Source: UBA6136 sp041158345
GTDB taxonomy: Bacteria > Pseudomonadota > Gammaproteobacteria > Methylococcales > Methylococcaceae
Direction: 5' to 3'
Length of the DNA stretch: 26,784 nt
NCBI GenBank assembly: GCA_041158345.1
Contig: JBEBBO010000113.1
Coordinates: 1 to 26,784 of the forward strand
This document shows positions 7,690 through 16,500 of the stretch, piece by piece (within the stretch, counting starts at the first letter, position 1; every line of letters begins with the position of its first letter). The translations under genes and the position numbers were made by a program. A model generated the notes under the pieces. It was not told the DNA's origin and did not search any database. It was given only the letters and a program-made list of their open reading frames with translations.

Positions 7690-9233
7690 GCAAAGGTCAA
7701 GTGGATATCCACCAGAGAGAGGAAGGACGCCTCCTGCTCCAGATCAGCGACTGTCAGGGGATGCGCATCCAGCCAGCCCGGGGGAAATCCAAGACTCAAA
7801 GACCCCGGCTGAATTCGAATTCGAATCCTCGGGGCGACCGTGAGGACTCGGGATCGATGCACAAGGACCGCGGCCCTCAGAATCAGCGCCAACTGCTTCA
7901 CGCTTTCCTCAAGAAGTGGCGGCAATTCCCTGAATAAGCGCACGGGAAATTTGCGCCGATGCGCCCTCACCAGAAGGGCCAAAACCTGTTGGTCGGGTCT
8001 GGAGAAGCCGGGAAGGTCCGCGTTGTCCAGAATATAGGCCCCGTGCTTGTGATAGCCGCTATGCGCAATATCACGCCCGATGTCGTGCAAGGTAGATGCC
8101 CAATCGAGCCACTGTGCGGCAGCCTCGCGCTCCATCGCTCGGGGCAGATTAATTTGGGCGAACAGTTCCCGAGCCGTGGCCTGAATCAGGCGGGCATGTT
8201 CCATTTCCACGTGATAACGGAAGGCAAGGGCATGGACGGTTCGGTCGCGAACATCTTCATGATTGATTCGGCCGAGTAGATCCTGTAGCAGACCTTCACG
8301 AAGCGCGCCTTCAGAGACATCCATGTGTTCAATTTCGAGGATGTCGAAGGTGGCTTTGATGATTGAGAGGCCCCCGATAAAACTGGGGTAGCGTTCAGGA
8401 TTGAGGTCAGGGAAAAGCGTTGGGGTCATTCGCCCTGCAGCCAGGACTTGGTCCACCAGTTTATTGAGCCCCTCTCGAGAGATGCCTCTACGGGACAATC
8501 CGCGGCTCTGGAGCAGTTTCTGTGTCGCTTTAAGGGTGCCTGATGCGCCAATTGCCGTGGACCATTGTTGGCTCCGGTAAAGATGCTGAAATGGTTCAAG
8601 CTCGGTTTCCGCGCAAATCACCGCCTTCTTGAATCGCTTCGGGGTGATTTTTCCGTCAGCAAAATGTGCCATGCTCATCGATACACAACCCATTCGAAGG
8701 CTTTCTTTCTGGAGGGGGGTACGATCGACCCCAATGATGTACTCGGTACTGCCACCGCCAATATCCATCACCATCCGCCGGCGACCATCCGGGGGCAGCG
8801 CAAGCGAAACACCTTGATAGATCAGTCGGGCTTCTTCAATGCCTGAAATGATCTCAATGGGATGCCCTAAGGCGTCCATGGCCTTAATCAACAAGGGCCC
8901 CGAATTTTTTGCAGCTCTCAGGGTATTGGTGCCGACTACCCGAACATTGCTGTGGGGGAGGTGACGGAGCCTCTGGCCAAAACGTTCGAGGCATTCGAGG
9001 GCGCGCTGTTGAATCTGATCCGTCAGCATGCCCTGGGCGGTTAAGCCTGAACCGAGGCGAATCATTTCCCTCAGGCGATCCAAAACAACCAACTCGTCCG
9101 CCCTGATCTCGGCAACGATCATGTGAAAGCTGTTTGAGCCGAGGTCAACGGCGGCGATTTGTTTAAAAGGCTGGCGGGTATTCAAGGGGCTGAGGCTCGC
9201 GGCGGACGGGGCATATGGGAAATTTCGATACAA
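7686..9233 (-). CDS. ppx: Exopolyphosphatase (Ppx/GppA family)
   Basis: A 515-aa member of the Ppx/GppA phosphatase family, which releases phosphate from inorganic polyphosphate ends or hydrolyses pppGpp. The ASKHA-fold motifs are clear: phosphate loop DLGSNSFHM at 30-38, the conserved acidic segment SGIEEARL at 130-137, and the second loop DIGGGSTE at 157-164. The C-terminal part has an HD-like helical domain (LHDIGRDIAHSGYHKHGAYIL) and full length comparable with E. coli Ppx (513 aa), which it resembles more closely than GppA. The start is a TTG directly after an in-frame stop; AAAGG six bases upstream supports it, but a second TTG at codon 17 cannot be excluded. No ppk gene is in the window. 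The gene is divergent from the ABC transporter gene (91 bases apart) and convergent with the elyC-like gene. Confidence 0.95.
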   Translation of the reverse strand: MYRNFPYAPSAASLSPLNTRQPFKQIAAVDLGSNSFHMIVAEIRADELVVLDRLREMIRLGSGLTAQGMLTDQIQQRALECLERFGQRLRHLPHSNVRVVGTNTLRAAKNSGPLLIKAMDALGHPIEIISGIEEARLIYQGVSLALPPDGRRRMVMDIGGGSTEYIIGVDRTPLQKESLRMGCVSMSMAHFADGKITPKRFKKAVICAETELEPFQHLYRSQQWSTAIGASGTLKATQKLLQSRGLSRRGISREGLNKLVDQVLAAGRMTPTLFPDLNPERYPSFIGGLSIIKATFDILEIEHMDVSEGALREGLLQDLLGRINHEDVRDRTVHALAFRYHVEMEHARLIQATARELFAQINLPRAMEREAAAQWLDWASTLHDIGRDIAHSGYHKHGAYILDNADLPGFSRPDQQVLALLVRAHRRKFPVRLFRELPPLLEESVKQLALILRAAVLVHRSRVLTVAPRIRIRIQPGSLSLGFPPGWLDAHPLTVADLEQEASFLSLVDIHLTFA

Positions 9234-9324
9234 TTAGGGCCTTTGGGCTTGGGTTCTGTGACGACCTCAATCCTCCGGGCTCTCGGCTATTTTTGCAAAA
9301 TCTGCATTCAAAAACACATTCTCT

Positions 9325-10245
9325 ATGATCGAAGCACTCACGATTCGTGGTCTCAAGAAAACCTATGCTAACGGGCTTGAAGCCCTCAAGGGGATCGATC
9401 TGGATGTGCTTCCGGGGGATTTCTTTGCTTTATTAGGCCCGAATGGTGCGGGTAAATCGACAACGATCGGCATCATGAGCGCGCTCGTTAAAAAGAGTGC
9501 AGGAAGTGTCCGTATCTTTGGTCATGATCTCGATCGTATGCCCGATGAGGCGAAGCGGCTTTTAGGGCTTGTCCCTCAGGAGATCAACTTCAATCAATTT
9601 GAAACCGTCTTGAATGTGGTTGTAAATCAGGCCGGTTACCATGGAATCCCTCGCAGGGAGGGGCTTGCCAGAGCGGAAAAACGGCTGCGTGAACTCAGCC
9701 TTTGGGAAAAACGGGATGTGGTAACCCGCACCCTTTCCGGCGGAATGAAGCGTCGTCTCATGATTGCTCGTGCGCTGGTTCATGATCCCAAGCTGCTCAT
9801 CCTGGATGAGCCGACTGCTGGCGTCGACATCGAAAATCGGCGGTCCATGTGGGAGCTTTTGAGAGACATCAATCGATCAGGAACGACCATCATTCTGACG
9901 ACCCATTACCTCGAAGAGGCCGAAAATCTCTGCCGTAACATTGCGATCATCAATCACGGTCGGATCATCGAAAATAGCTCCATGTCTGAACTGCTGGCCC
10001 GTATGCACACCAGTCGTTACATTTTGGAACTTGAAGCGCCGATCGAATTGGCCCCTCACATCGAGGGTTACAGTCTGGAATATCTTGATGCGAAGACTTT
10101 GGCTGCCAATGTTCCCACCACTTTGGGAATTCATCGTCTTTTTGAAGGACTGGCCGAGCAAGGCATTCGGGTTCATGGGCTTCGAAATGCAGCAAATCGG
10201 CTAGAACAATTATTTCTCGATCTCCTAGAGGATGAAGCGTGCTGA
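9325..10245 (+). CDS. yadG: ABC-2-type transporter ATP-binding protein, YadG-like
   Basis: A 306-aa ABC ATPase closely resembling E. coli YadG. Walker A GPNGAGKS is at 38-45, the Q-loop glutamine at Q85, the signature LSGGM at 137-141, Walker B with catalytic Glu (LLILDEP) at 157-163, and the switch histidine at H194 in TTHYLEEAE. The C-terminal ~80 residues form the extra domain typical of this subgroup. YadG usually works with the ABC-2 permease YadH, encoded directly downstream, but here the next gene is a cation antiporter, so the permease must lie elsewhere or be absent. The ATG has no obvious ribosome binding site. The palindrome TTTTGCAAAA at 9291-9300 lies in the 91-base divergent promoter gap shared with ppx. 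Substrate unknown. Confidence 0.93.
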   Translation: MIEALTIRGLKKTYANGLEALKGIDLDVLPGDFFALLGPNGAGKSTTIGIMSALVKKSAGSVRIFGHDLDRMPDEAKRLLGLVPQEINFNQFETVLNVVVNQAGYHGIPRREGLARAEKRLRELSLWEKRDVVTRTLSGGMKRRLMIARALVHDPKLLILDEPTAGVDIENRRSMWELLRDINRSGTTIILTTHYLEEAENLCRNIAIINHGRIIENSSMSELLARMHTSRYILELEAPIELAPHIEGYSLEYLDAKTLAANVPTTLGIHRLFEGLAEQGIRVHGLRNAANRLEQLFLDLLEDEAC

Positions 10246-10276
10246 TCCGCTCCCTCGCTGCAATGTGGGATTCTTT

Positions 10277-10282
10277 AGGAGA
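10277..10282 (+). promoter_or_regulatory. Ribosome binding site that fixes the antiporter start
   Basis: AGGAGA lies six bases before the ATG at 10289. The earlier in-frame ATG at 10232, inside the yadG-like gene, has AGAGG directly abutting it with no spacer. The later start is therefore preferred. Confidence 0.75.
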
Positions 10283-10288
10283 TTGCAG

Positions 10289-11476
10289 ATGAAGGGCGAT
10301 CCTCGACTCTGTTTCCTTCTTGCGATGATGATCATCGTGACTGCCCCCTACCTGATTTGGCGTTTGGGTCGCACAGACCGATTTGCACCGCTGGTGGTGG
10401 TCCAGATTTTGACTGGCATCATCCTTGGACCTGGTGTTTTGGGTGAGTACTACCCCGCTTACTACGCCACGGTGTTTTCGCCACAGGTAATCCAACTCCT
10501 CAATGGCATCGCGTGGTGGGCTGTGATGGTCTTTGTCATGATTGCGGGAATCGAGTTGGATCTCAAATCAGCTTGGATTCATCGCAAAGAGAGCACACTC
10601 ACCGCGGGTCTTGCCCTGACCATGCCGCTTTTCCTGGGCGCTTTAGCGGCGGGGATTTTATTGCGGTACGGGGCATGGATCGGTGCTCTGGCATCGCCTT
10701 GGCAGTTCATTTTGGGGATTGGCATGGCCTGCGCGGTGACCGCATTACCGATTCTGGTTCTTTTTCTCGAAAAACTCGGCATTCTTCGAGAGGCGCTCGG
10801 TCAGAGGGTCTTGCGGTACGCCAGTCTGGACGATCTGGCGATCTGGGCCATCCTTGCGCTGATCCTTCTGGATTGGTCGCGGCTTGCCATGCAGGCCGCT
10901 TTTATTGGGGGATTGGTTTTTGCAGGGCTCGTGATCCGGTGGTTGATGCCTCGTTTGCCATCCGGTGATCGCTGGTACATCGCCTTGGTCTGGCTCTGTG
11001 GCTGCGCGTTCGCTGCCGATTACTCAGGTCTCCATTTTATGGTCGGGGCTTTTCTCTCTGGCGTTCTCCTGGACCTGTCGTGGTTTGATCGACACCGGCT
11101 GGATCAGCTCAGGCATCATGTCCTGTTGGTCCTGATGCCGGTATTTTTCTTGAGTACGGGCCTTCGAACGGACTGGAGTGTTGGGGGCCTAGAAGTCTTT
11201 GGCGCGGCAGCGCTATTGTTGCTCGCCGCCGTTGGCGGCAAACTCCTAGGGGTTTCGATTGCGGGCGCAGTTTTGGGCTGGAAGCGGGGGGAAGCGAAAC
11301 TGATTGGCTGGCTACTTCAAACCAAGGCGCTCATCATGATCATTTTTGCCAACATCCTGTTGGATCAGCAAATTATCAAACCTGAGACCTTCACAGCGCT
11401 CTTACTGATGGCGGTAGTCAGTACGATGCTTACAATCCCCAAGGTCACGCCACTCCTCCAGCGGATCAAGACCTAG
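10289..11476 (+). CDS. CPA2-family cation/proton antiporter (Na_H_Exchanger domain)
   Basis: A 395-aa polytopic inner-membrane protein with about 11-12 hydrophobic segments, predicted to exchange Na+ or K+ for protons. Family features are the early motif ILGPGVLG at 45-52, IAGIELDL at 85-92, TALPIL at 151-156, and the Asp pair LDD with D181-D182. An adjacent Asp pair is typical of electrogenic NapA-like exchangers; Kef-type K+ efflux proteins usually have Gln-Asp there. There is no C-terminal RCK/TrkA_N regulatory domain, so it is short compared with KefB/KefC. The start with a strong ribosome binding site lies 43 bases after the yadG-like stop, so the two genes are probably cotranscribed. 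Ion specificity cannot be read from sequence. Confidence 0.9.
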   Translation: MKGDPRLCFLLAMMIIVTAPYLIWRLGRTDRFAPLVVVQILTGIILGPGVLGEYYPAYYATVFSPQVIQLLNGIAWWAVMVFVMIAGIELDLKSAWIHRKESTLTAGLALTMPLFLGALAAGILLRYGAWIGALASPWQFILGIGMACAVTALPILVLFLEKLGILREALGQRVLRYASLDDLAIWAILALILLDWSRLAMQAAFIGGLVFAGLVIRWLMPRLPSGDRWYIALVWLCGCAFAADYSGLHFMVGAFLSGVLLDLSWFDRHRLDQLRHHVLLVLMPVFFLSTGLRTDWSVGGLEVFGAAALLLLAAVGGKLLGVSIAGAVLGWKRGEAKLIGWLLQTKALIMIIFANILLDQQIIKPETFTALLLMAVVSTMLTIPKVTPLLQRIKT

Positions 11477-11485
11477 CCCACGGTT

Positions 11486-11695
11486 CTAGCGCATCTGCCG
11501 CCAGCGATAATGCACCTGACCATCGTCGCAAAGGTATCCTGCCCGGTTGCTCACTTCAATGTCTCCCACGGGCTTGCATCCGTGGCTGTCCCTATATTCC
11601 GCCCACCCGTCTTCGTTGGTCCGGTTGTTGGCGAGCAGCGCAGCTTCCCCCAGAACGAGGATCAATATTGCAAGGCCGATATAGGACAGTTTCAT
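11486..11695 (-). CDS. Small exported or membrane-anchored protein with two cysteines (69 aa)
   Basis: A short gene with a strong ribosome binding site (GAGGAG upstream of the ATG on the minus strand) and coding-like composition. Residues 4-22 are hydrophobic, giving a signal peptide or membrane anchor. The ~45-residue mature part contains two cysteines (C40 and C56) and the pattern SHGCKPVG...YLCDDGQVHYRW, which suggests a small disulfide-bonded periplasmic domain. I do not recognise a named family. It is convergent with the antiporter gene, nine bases apart. The 170-base gap to its right (11696-11865) holds its promoter region and that of the oxidoreductase gene. Confidence 0.72.
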   Translation of the reverse strand: MKLSYIGLAILILVLGEAALLANNRTNEDGWAEYRDSHGCKPVGDIEVSNRAGYLCDDGQVHYRWRQMR

Positions 11696-11865
11696 AAGGC
11701 GCTCCTCGTGAGGGGACTAGACTTCAAGATTTAGAAACCTTGCATCGGTATTGGTTCCCTGAATCTTGAGCCGATTTGATGCGTGCCAACTTGTTCGGTC
11801 CGGCTTTAGGGGCCACAATCCCCTGCAAAGGGTAGGGTTTAACGAGGTCCTTTTTCTTTTGGCTT

Positions 11866-13560
11866 GTGGGAACCCCGATCCCTGAATTCAAGCGGCTTAA
11901 CTTCCGAGACGCCATGACCCAATTTCACGCCAGTGATCGAACGCTTCCAGCGGACCTCCATCAACACGCCGAAGGAACCGGCCCGAAGCGACGCCGCGCG
12001 CCGCTTTATCTGAATCGGCTGCCTCCCTGTAATGCAGCGTGTCCAGCCGGAGAGAATATTCAGTCTTGGCTTGCTTACGCTCAGGAAGGCGACTTTAAAA
12101 CCGCCTGGCTGAAATTGGTGGAAGACAACCCATTCCCGGCGGTTCATGGACGTGTCTGCTATCACCCTTGTGAATCGGCTTGTAACCGCAGGGGCTTGGA
12201 TCAAACCGTCAGTATTCACGCATTGGAGCGATTTCTTGGCGATCTGGCCCTTGAGAATAACTGGTTATTGCCCCGGCCGGCTTCGGCCACGGGTCAGCGC
12301 GTCTTGATCGTTGGCGGGGGTCCGAGTGGACTCTCAGCCGCCTTTCATCTTGCGCGCAGGGGTCATACCGTTGAAATATTTGAGGCCGGACCTGTCGCGG
12401 GCGGCATGCTGCATTTTGGGATTCCGGCTTATCGCTTGCCGCGGAGTGAATTGGCGAGGGAGATCGCCCGCATTGAAAGCCTCGGCGTCCAAATCCATCT
12501 CAATGCCAAGATTTCAGATGTCGTTGAGACCATGCATCAAGGCAACTTTGATGCGGCCTTCATGGCTATTGGTGCCCATCTGAGCAAACGGGTGGATATT
12601 CCCTCCACCGAAGCTGCGCGAATGCTGGATGCAGTGAGTTTTTTACGGGGCGCCGAGAATCGTTCCAATACCCTGGTGGGCCGACGTGTTGCGATTTATG
12701 GTGGGGGTAATACGGCCATGGATGCGGCAAGGACCGCCGTTCGGCTCGGAGCGGTTGAGACCTGCATCATCTACCGGCGTGATCGGGATCACATGCCAGC
12801 GCATGCCTTTGAGGCAGATGAGGCGCTCTCAGAGGGGGTCAAAATCAATTGGCTCCGATCCATCAAGACCTTTGACGAGGGATCCATTCAAGTGGAAGTG
12901 ATGGCCATGGATGATCAAGGTCGTCCGCACCCAACGGGTGTTTTCGACGAACTGGCCGCGGATACGCTGATTTTGGCTCTCGGTCAGGACAGTGACAGCG
13001 CCTTTCTACAAAAGGTTGAAGGGATTCTATTCAAGGCCGACGGGACCGTTGAGGTGAATGAAGGGATGATGACAGGGCACCCAGGAATTTTCGCCGGGGG
13101 TGACATGGTCCCGAGTGAAAGGACGGTGACAGTCGCCGTGGGACACGGCAAGAAAGCGGCACGCCACATTGATGCCTGGTTAAGAGGGCAATGCTATTCA
13201 AAAAAAGAGGGCAGGGCAGAGGTTCTACTTGAGGACCTGGACGTTTGGTACGCCACGGACAACCATCAACAGCATGAGTCTGCGCTGAAACCGGCCGACA
13301 GGGTCTCGGATTTTAGGGAAGTGATTCAGGCTTTGGATGCGCCACAAGCGCTGTATGAAGCGAAACGCTGCCTGTCCTGTGGCAACTGCTTTGAGTGCGA
13401 TGGTTGTTTTGGCGCCTGTCCCGAACATGCGATAGAAAAAGTCGGCAAGGGTTTGGGGTACCGAGTTGATCCAGTTCGGTGCACGGGATGTGCGGTGTGT
13501 TTCGAGCAATGCCCAACGCATGCCATCACCATGCAAACCGTTGACGGAGACGTCCCATGA
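11866..13560 (+). CDS. GltD-like FAD- and NAD(P)-dependent iron-sulfur oxidoreductase with C-terminal ferredoxin domain, partner of NifJ
   Basis: A 564-aa flavoprotein related to the small subunit of glutamate synthase (GltD) and NADH-dependent ferredoxin:NADP+ oxidoreductase NfnB. The N-terminal Fe-S region has C55, C59, C98, C102 and C106. The FAD loop GGGPSGLSAA is at 150-159, the NAD(P) loop GGGNTAMDAA at 279-288, and the second FAD contact GIFAGGDM at 407-414. A C-terminal domain carries two [4Fe-4S] motifs: CxxCxxCxxxCP at 508-519 and again at 539-550, plus two extra cysteines (C502, C505). Its stop codon overlaps the nifJ start (ATGA), so translation is coupled. The likely role is moving electrons between NAD(P)H and ferredoxin or directly to NifJ. 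No glutamate synthase large subunit is present. The GTG start lacks a clear ribosome binding site; ATG at 11914 is possible. Confidence 0.9.
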   Translation: MGTPIPEFKRLNFRDAMTQFHASDRTLPADLHQHAEGTGPKRRRAPLYLNRLPPCNAACPAGENIQSWLAYAQEGDFKTAWLKLVEDNPFPAVHGRVCYHPCESACNRRGLDQTVSIHALERFLGDLALENNWLLPRPASATGQRVLIVGGGPSGLSAAFHLARRGHTVEIFEAGPVAGGMLHFGIPAYRLPRSELAREIARIESLGVQIHLNAKISDVVETMHQGNFDAAFMAIGAHLSKRVDIPSTEAARMLDAVSFLRGAENRSNTLVGRRVAIYGGGNTAMDAARTAVRLGAVETCIIYRRDRDHMPAHAFEADEALSEGVKINWLRSIKTFDEGSIQVEVMAMDDQGRPHPTGVFDELAADTLILALGQDSDSAFLQKVEGILFKADGTVEVNEGMMTGHPGIFAGGDMVPSERTVTVAVGHGKKAARHIDAWLRGQCYSKKEGRAEVLLEDLDVWYATDNHQQHESALKPADRVSDFREVIQALDAPQALYEAKRCLSCGNCFECDGCFGACPEHAIEKVGKGLGYRVDPVRCTGCAVCFEQCPTHAITMQTVDGDVP

Positions 13561-16500
13561 CTTCGCCTTTGGACGTCACGATTGATGGCAATGAAGCCGT
13601 CGCCCTGATCGCCTATCAAATCAATGAGGTTTGCGCGATTTACCCGATCACGCCTTCTTCGACGATGGCGGAACTTGCGGATCAATGGGCTTCAGAGGGA
13701 CGCCCCAATCTCTGGGGTCATGTGCCGACCGTCATTGAAATGCAAAGTGAGGGTGGAGCGGCCGGTGCAGTGCATGGGGCGCTGCAGACCGGCGCCTTGA
13801 CGACGACCTTCACGGCTTCGCAGGGTTTGCTCTTGATGATTCCCAATCTTTATAAGATTGCTGGCGAACTGACGCCCATGGTCATCCATGTCGCGGCACG
13901 CGCGATTGCGGCGCAGGGGTTGTCAATTTTTGGAGATCATTCGGACGTTGCGGCAGTCCGTCCGACTGGTCTGGCCCAATTAGCATCCGGTTCGGTGCAA
14001 GAGGCACATGACATGGCTCTGATAGCCCAGGCCGCCTCGTTGGAGAGTCGGATTCCCTTCCTCCATTTTTTTGATGGTTTCAGAACCTCGCATGAGGTCA
14101 ACAAGATTCGCCTCATTCCCGTTGAAACCATCAGGGCCTTGATGGACTCCGCGGCAATCCGTCGTCACAGGGCCCGGGGACTGACCCCTGAGGCCCCAGT
14201 GATTCGGGGCACCGCCCAGAATCCGGATGTCTATTTTCAGGCCCGAGAAACGGTCAATCCCTTTTATCAGGCCCTGCCTGATATCCTTGAGTCGCGTATG
14301 GATGCGTTTGGTCAGCTCACCGGGCGCCGCTATGGACTCTTTGATTATGAGGGTCATCCTGAAGCCGAGCGCGTGATCGTCATCATGGGTTCGGCCACAG
14401 CGACGGTAGCTGAAACGGCTCAGCATCTGATGAACTCGGGTGAGCACGTCGGCGTGATCATCGTTCGGCTATGCCTTCCATTCTCGGCACCCCATTTCCT
14501 GAACGTGCTACCGGCTACATGCCGCAGTCTTGCGGTCATGGACCGACTCAAATCACCCGGCGCCAGTGGTGAACCTCTTTATACGGATGTCCTAACTACC
14601 CTTTCAGAGGCTTTGGCCTCGGGTCGATTAGCCCCCTCGTCAATGCCTCGAGTGATTGGCGGACGTTATGGACTCTCATCCAAGGAGTTCACACCAGCCA
14701 TGGTCAAGGGCATCTTTGACGAACTTTCAAAGGATGCCCCAAAGAATCATTTCACCATTGGCATCGAGGATGATGTATCGGGCTCAAGTCTCCCTTTTGA
14801 CCCATCATTTCAGATCGAGCCGGAAGATGTGGTTCGCGCCATCTTCATGGGGCTGGGGTCTGATGGGACCGTTGGGGCCAATAAAAACAGTATCAAGATC
14901 ATCGGCGAGTCGACCCCGCTTCACGCCCAAGGCTATTTTGTCTACGACTCGAAAAAATCAGGCTCAAAAACCTTTTCCCATGTGCGATTCGGTCCACGAC
15001 CGATTCGTGCGCCCTATCTGATTGAATCGGCGAGTTTCATCGGTTGCCACCAGTTCGGATTCATCGAGCAGCTGGATGTCCTAGACAAGGCCGCTTGTGG
15101 GGCTACGCTGTTGCTCGACAGTCCCTATTCGCCTAAAGAGGTCTGGGACCATTTGCCGCGCGAGTTTCAAGCGGCACTGATTGACAAAAAGATCGCCTTC
15201 TATGTGATCGATGCCGGGCGTGTTGCCGAGGCATCCGGAATGGGTCGTCATACCAATACGATTATGCAGACCTGTTTTTTTGCTATCTCAGGTGTTCTGC
15301 CGGCAAATGAGGCCATTGAGAAGATCAAGGCGGCCATTCGCAAAACCTATGGCAATAAAGGCGAGGCGGTTGTGATCAAAAACTTCGAGGCCGTCGACCG
15401 GACGCTCGCAAGTCTTCATTGTGTCGCCATTCCAGAAAGCGTGACGTCGCATCGCGAGCGGCCTCCCTTGGTGTCCGATCAGGCCCCGGCCTTTGTTCGG
15501 ACCGTGACCCAGGCCATGATGGGGGGCTATGGGGACCGGCTCCCCGTTTCCGCGCTGCCGATAGACGGAACCTATCCGACCGGGACGACGCAGTGGGAAA
15601 AGCGAAACATCAGCGAGAGCATCCCCGTGTGGGATTCTGAATCCTGCATTCAATGTGGCCATTGCAGCTTTGTCTGCCCCCATGCCGTCATCCGGTCGAA
15701 GTTTTATTCCAGCGATCAACTGGAGGGCGCACCGGAGACATTCAAAAGTGCAGAAATTAATGCGCGGGGGTTTCCGGAGATTCGATTTACGCTTCAGGTC
15801 TATGCCGAGGATTGCACTGGTTGCCGTTTGTGCGTCGAAGTGTGTCCAGTACAGCGTCAAGGTTCGCCCGATCTGAGAGCCATCAATATGGCTGAAAAGG
15901 CCCCCATTTTGGATGCTGAGCGCGCCAATATTCGGTTTTTTGAGCGTCTTCGGGTAAACGATCGTTCTGCTGTCGATTTTGCCTCTGTCCGGGGCGTTCA
16001 GTTTCTCGAACCCCTGTTTGAGTTCTCCGGGGCGTGCGCTGGTTGTGGTGAAACGCCCTATCTCAAGGTGCTCTCCCAGCTTTTTGGCGATCGTCTGGTC
16101 ATTGCCAACGCGACAGGTTGTTCATCCATTTACGGGGGAAACCTGCCGACAACGCCTTGGACTAAAAATCAGGAGGGTAGGGGGCCAGCGTGGTCGAATT
16201 CATTGTTTGAGGACAATGCGGAGTTTGGTCTTGGGTTTCGCTTGAGTGCCGACCTTCATCTTGGCATGGCGATGAAGGGCCTCAAGGCGCTGGAGGGAAC
16301 CCTGGATCCGGGACTTATCGAGTCCATTTTAAATGCTGCTCAAGTCACAGAATCCGAGATTCGAAAACAGCGTCGGCGGGTGGATTCGCTCCGAACTTTG
16401 TTGCAGGAGATAGACTCCGAGCCGGCCCGTGAATTACTGTCTGTCGTTGATCACTTGGTTCGCCGCAGCGTCTGGATCATTGGTGGGGATGGCTGGGCCT

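Noticed and set aside
10232..10288. Upstream start for the CPA2 antiporter overlapping the yadG-like gene
   Set aside because: No usable ribosome binding site spacing, and the 19 extra residues are polar and do not fit the family start; AGGAGA supports 10289.
11724..11915. 63-aa minus-strand open frame in the gap before the GltD-like gene
   Set aside because: It overlaps the start of the GltD-like gene, has no domain or signal, and would take up the promoter region of the 69-aa gene.
15288..15860. 190-aa minus-strand open frame inside nifJ
   Set aside because: Antisense to the conserved Fe-S domain of NifJ; no independent coding evidence.
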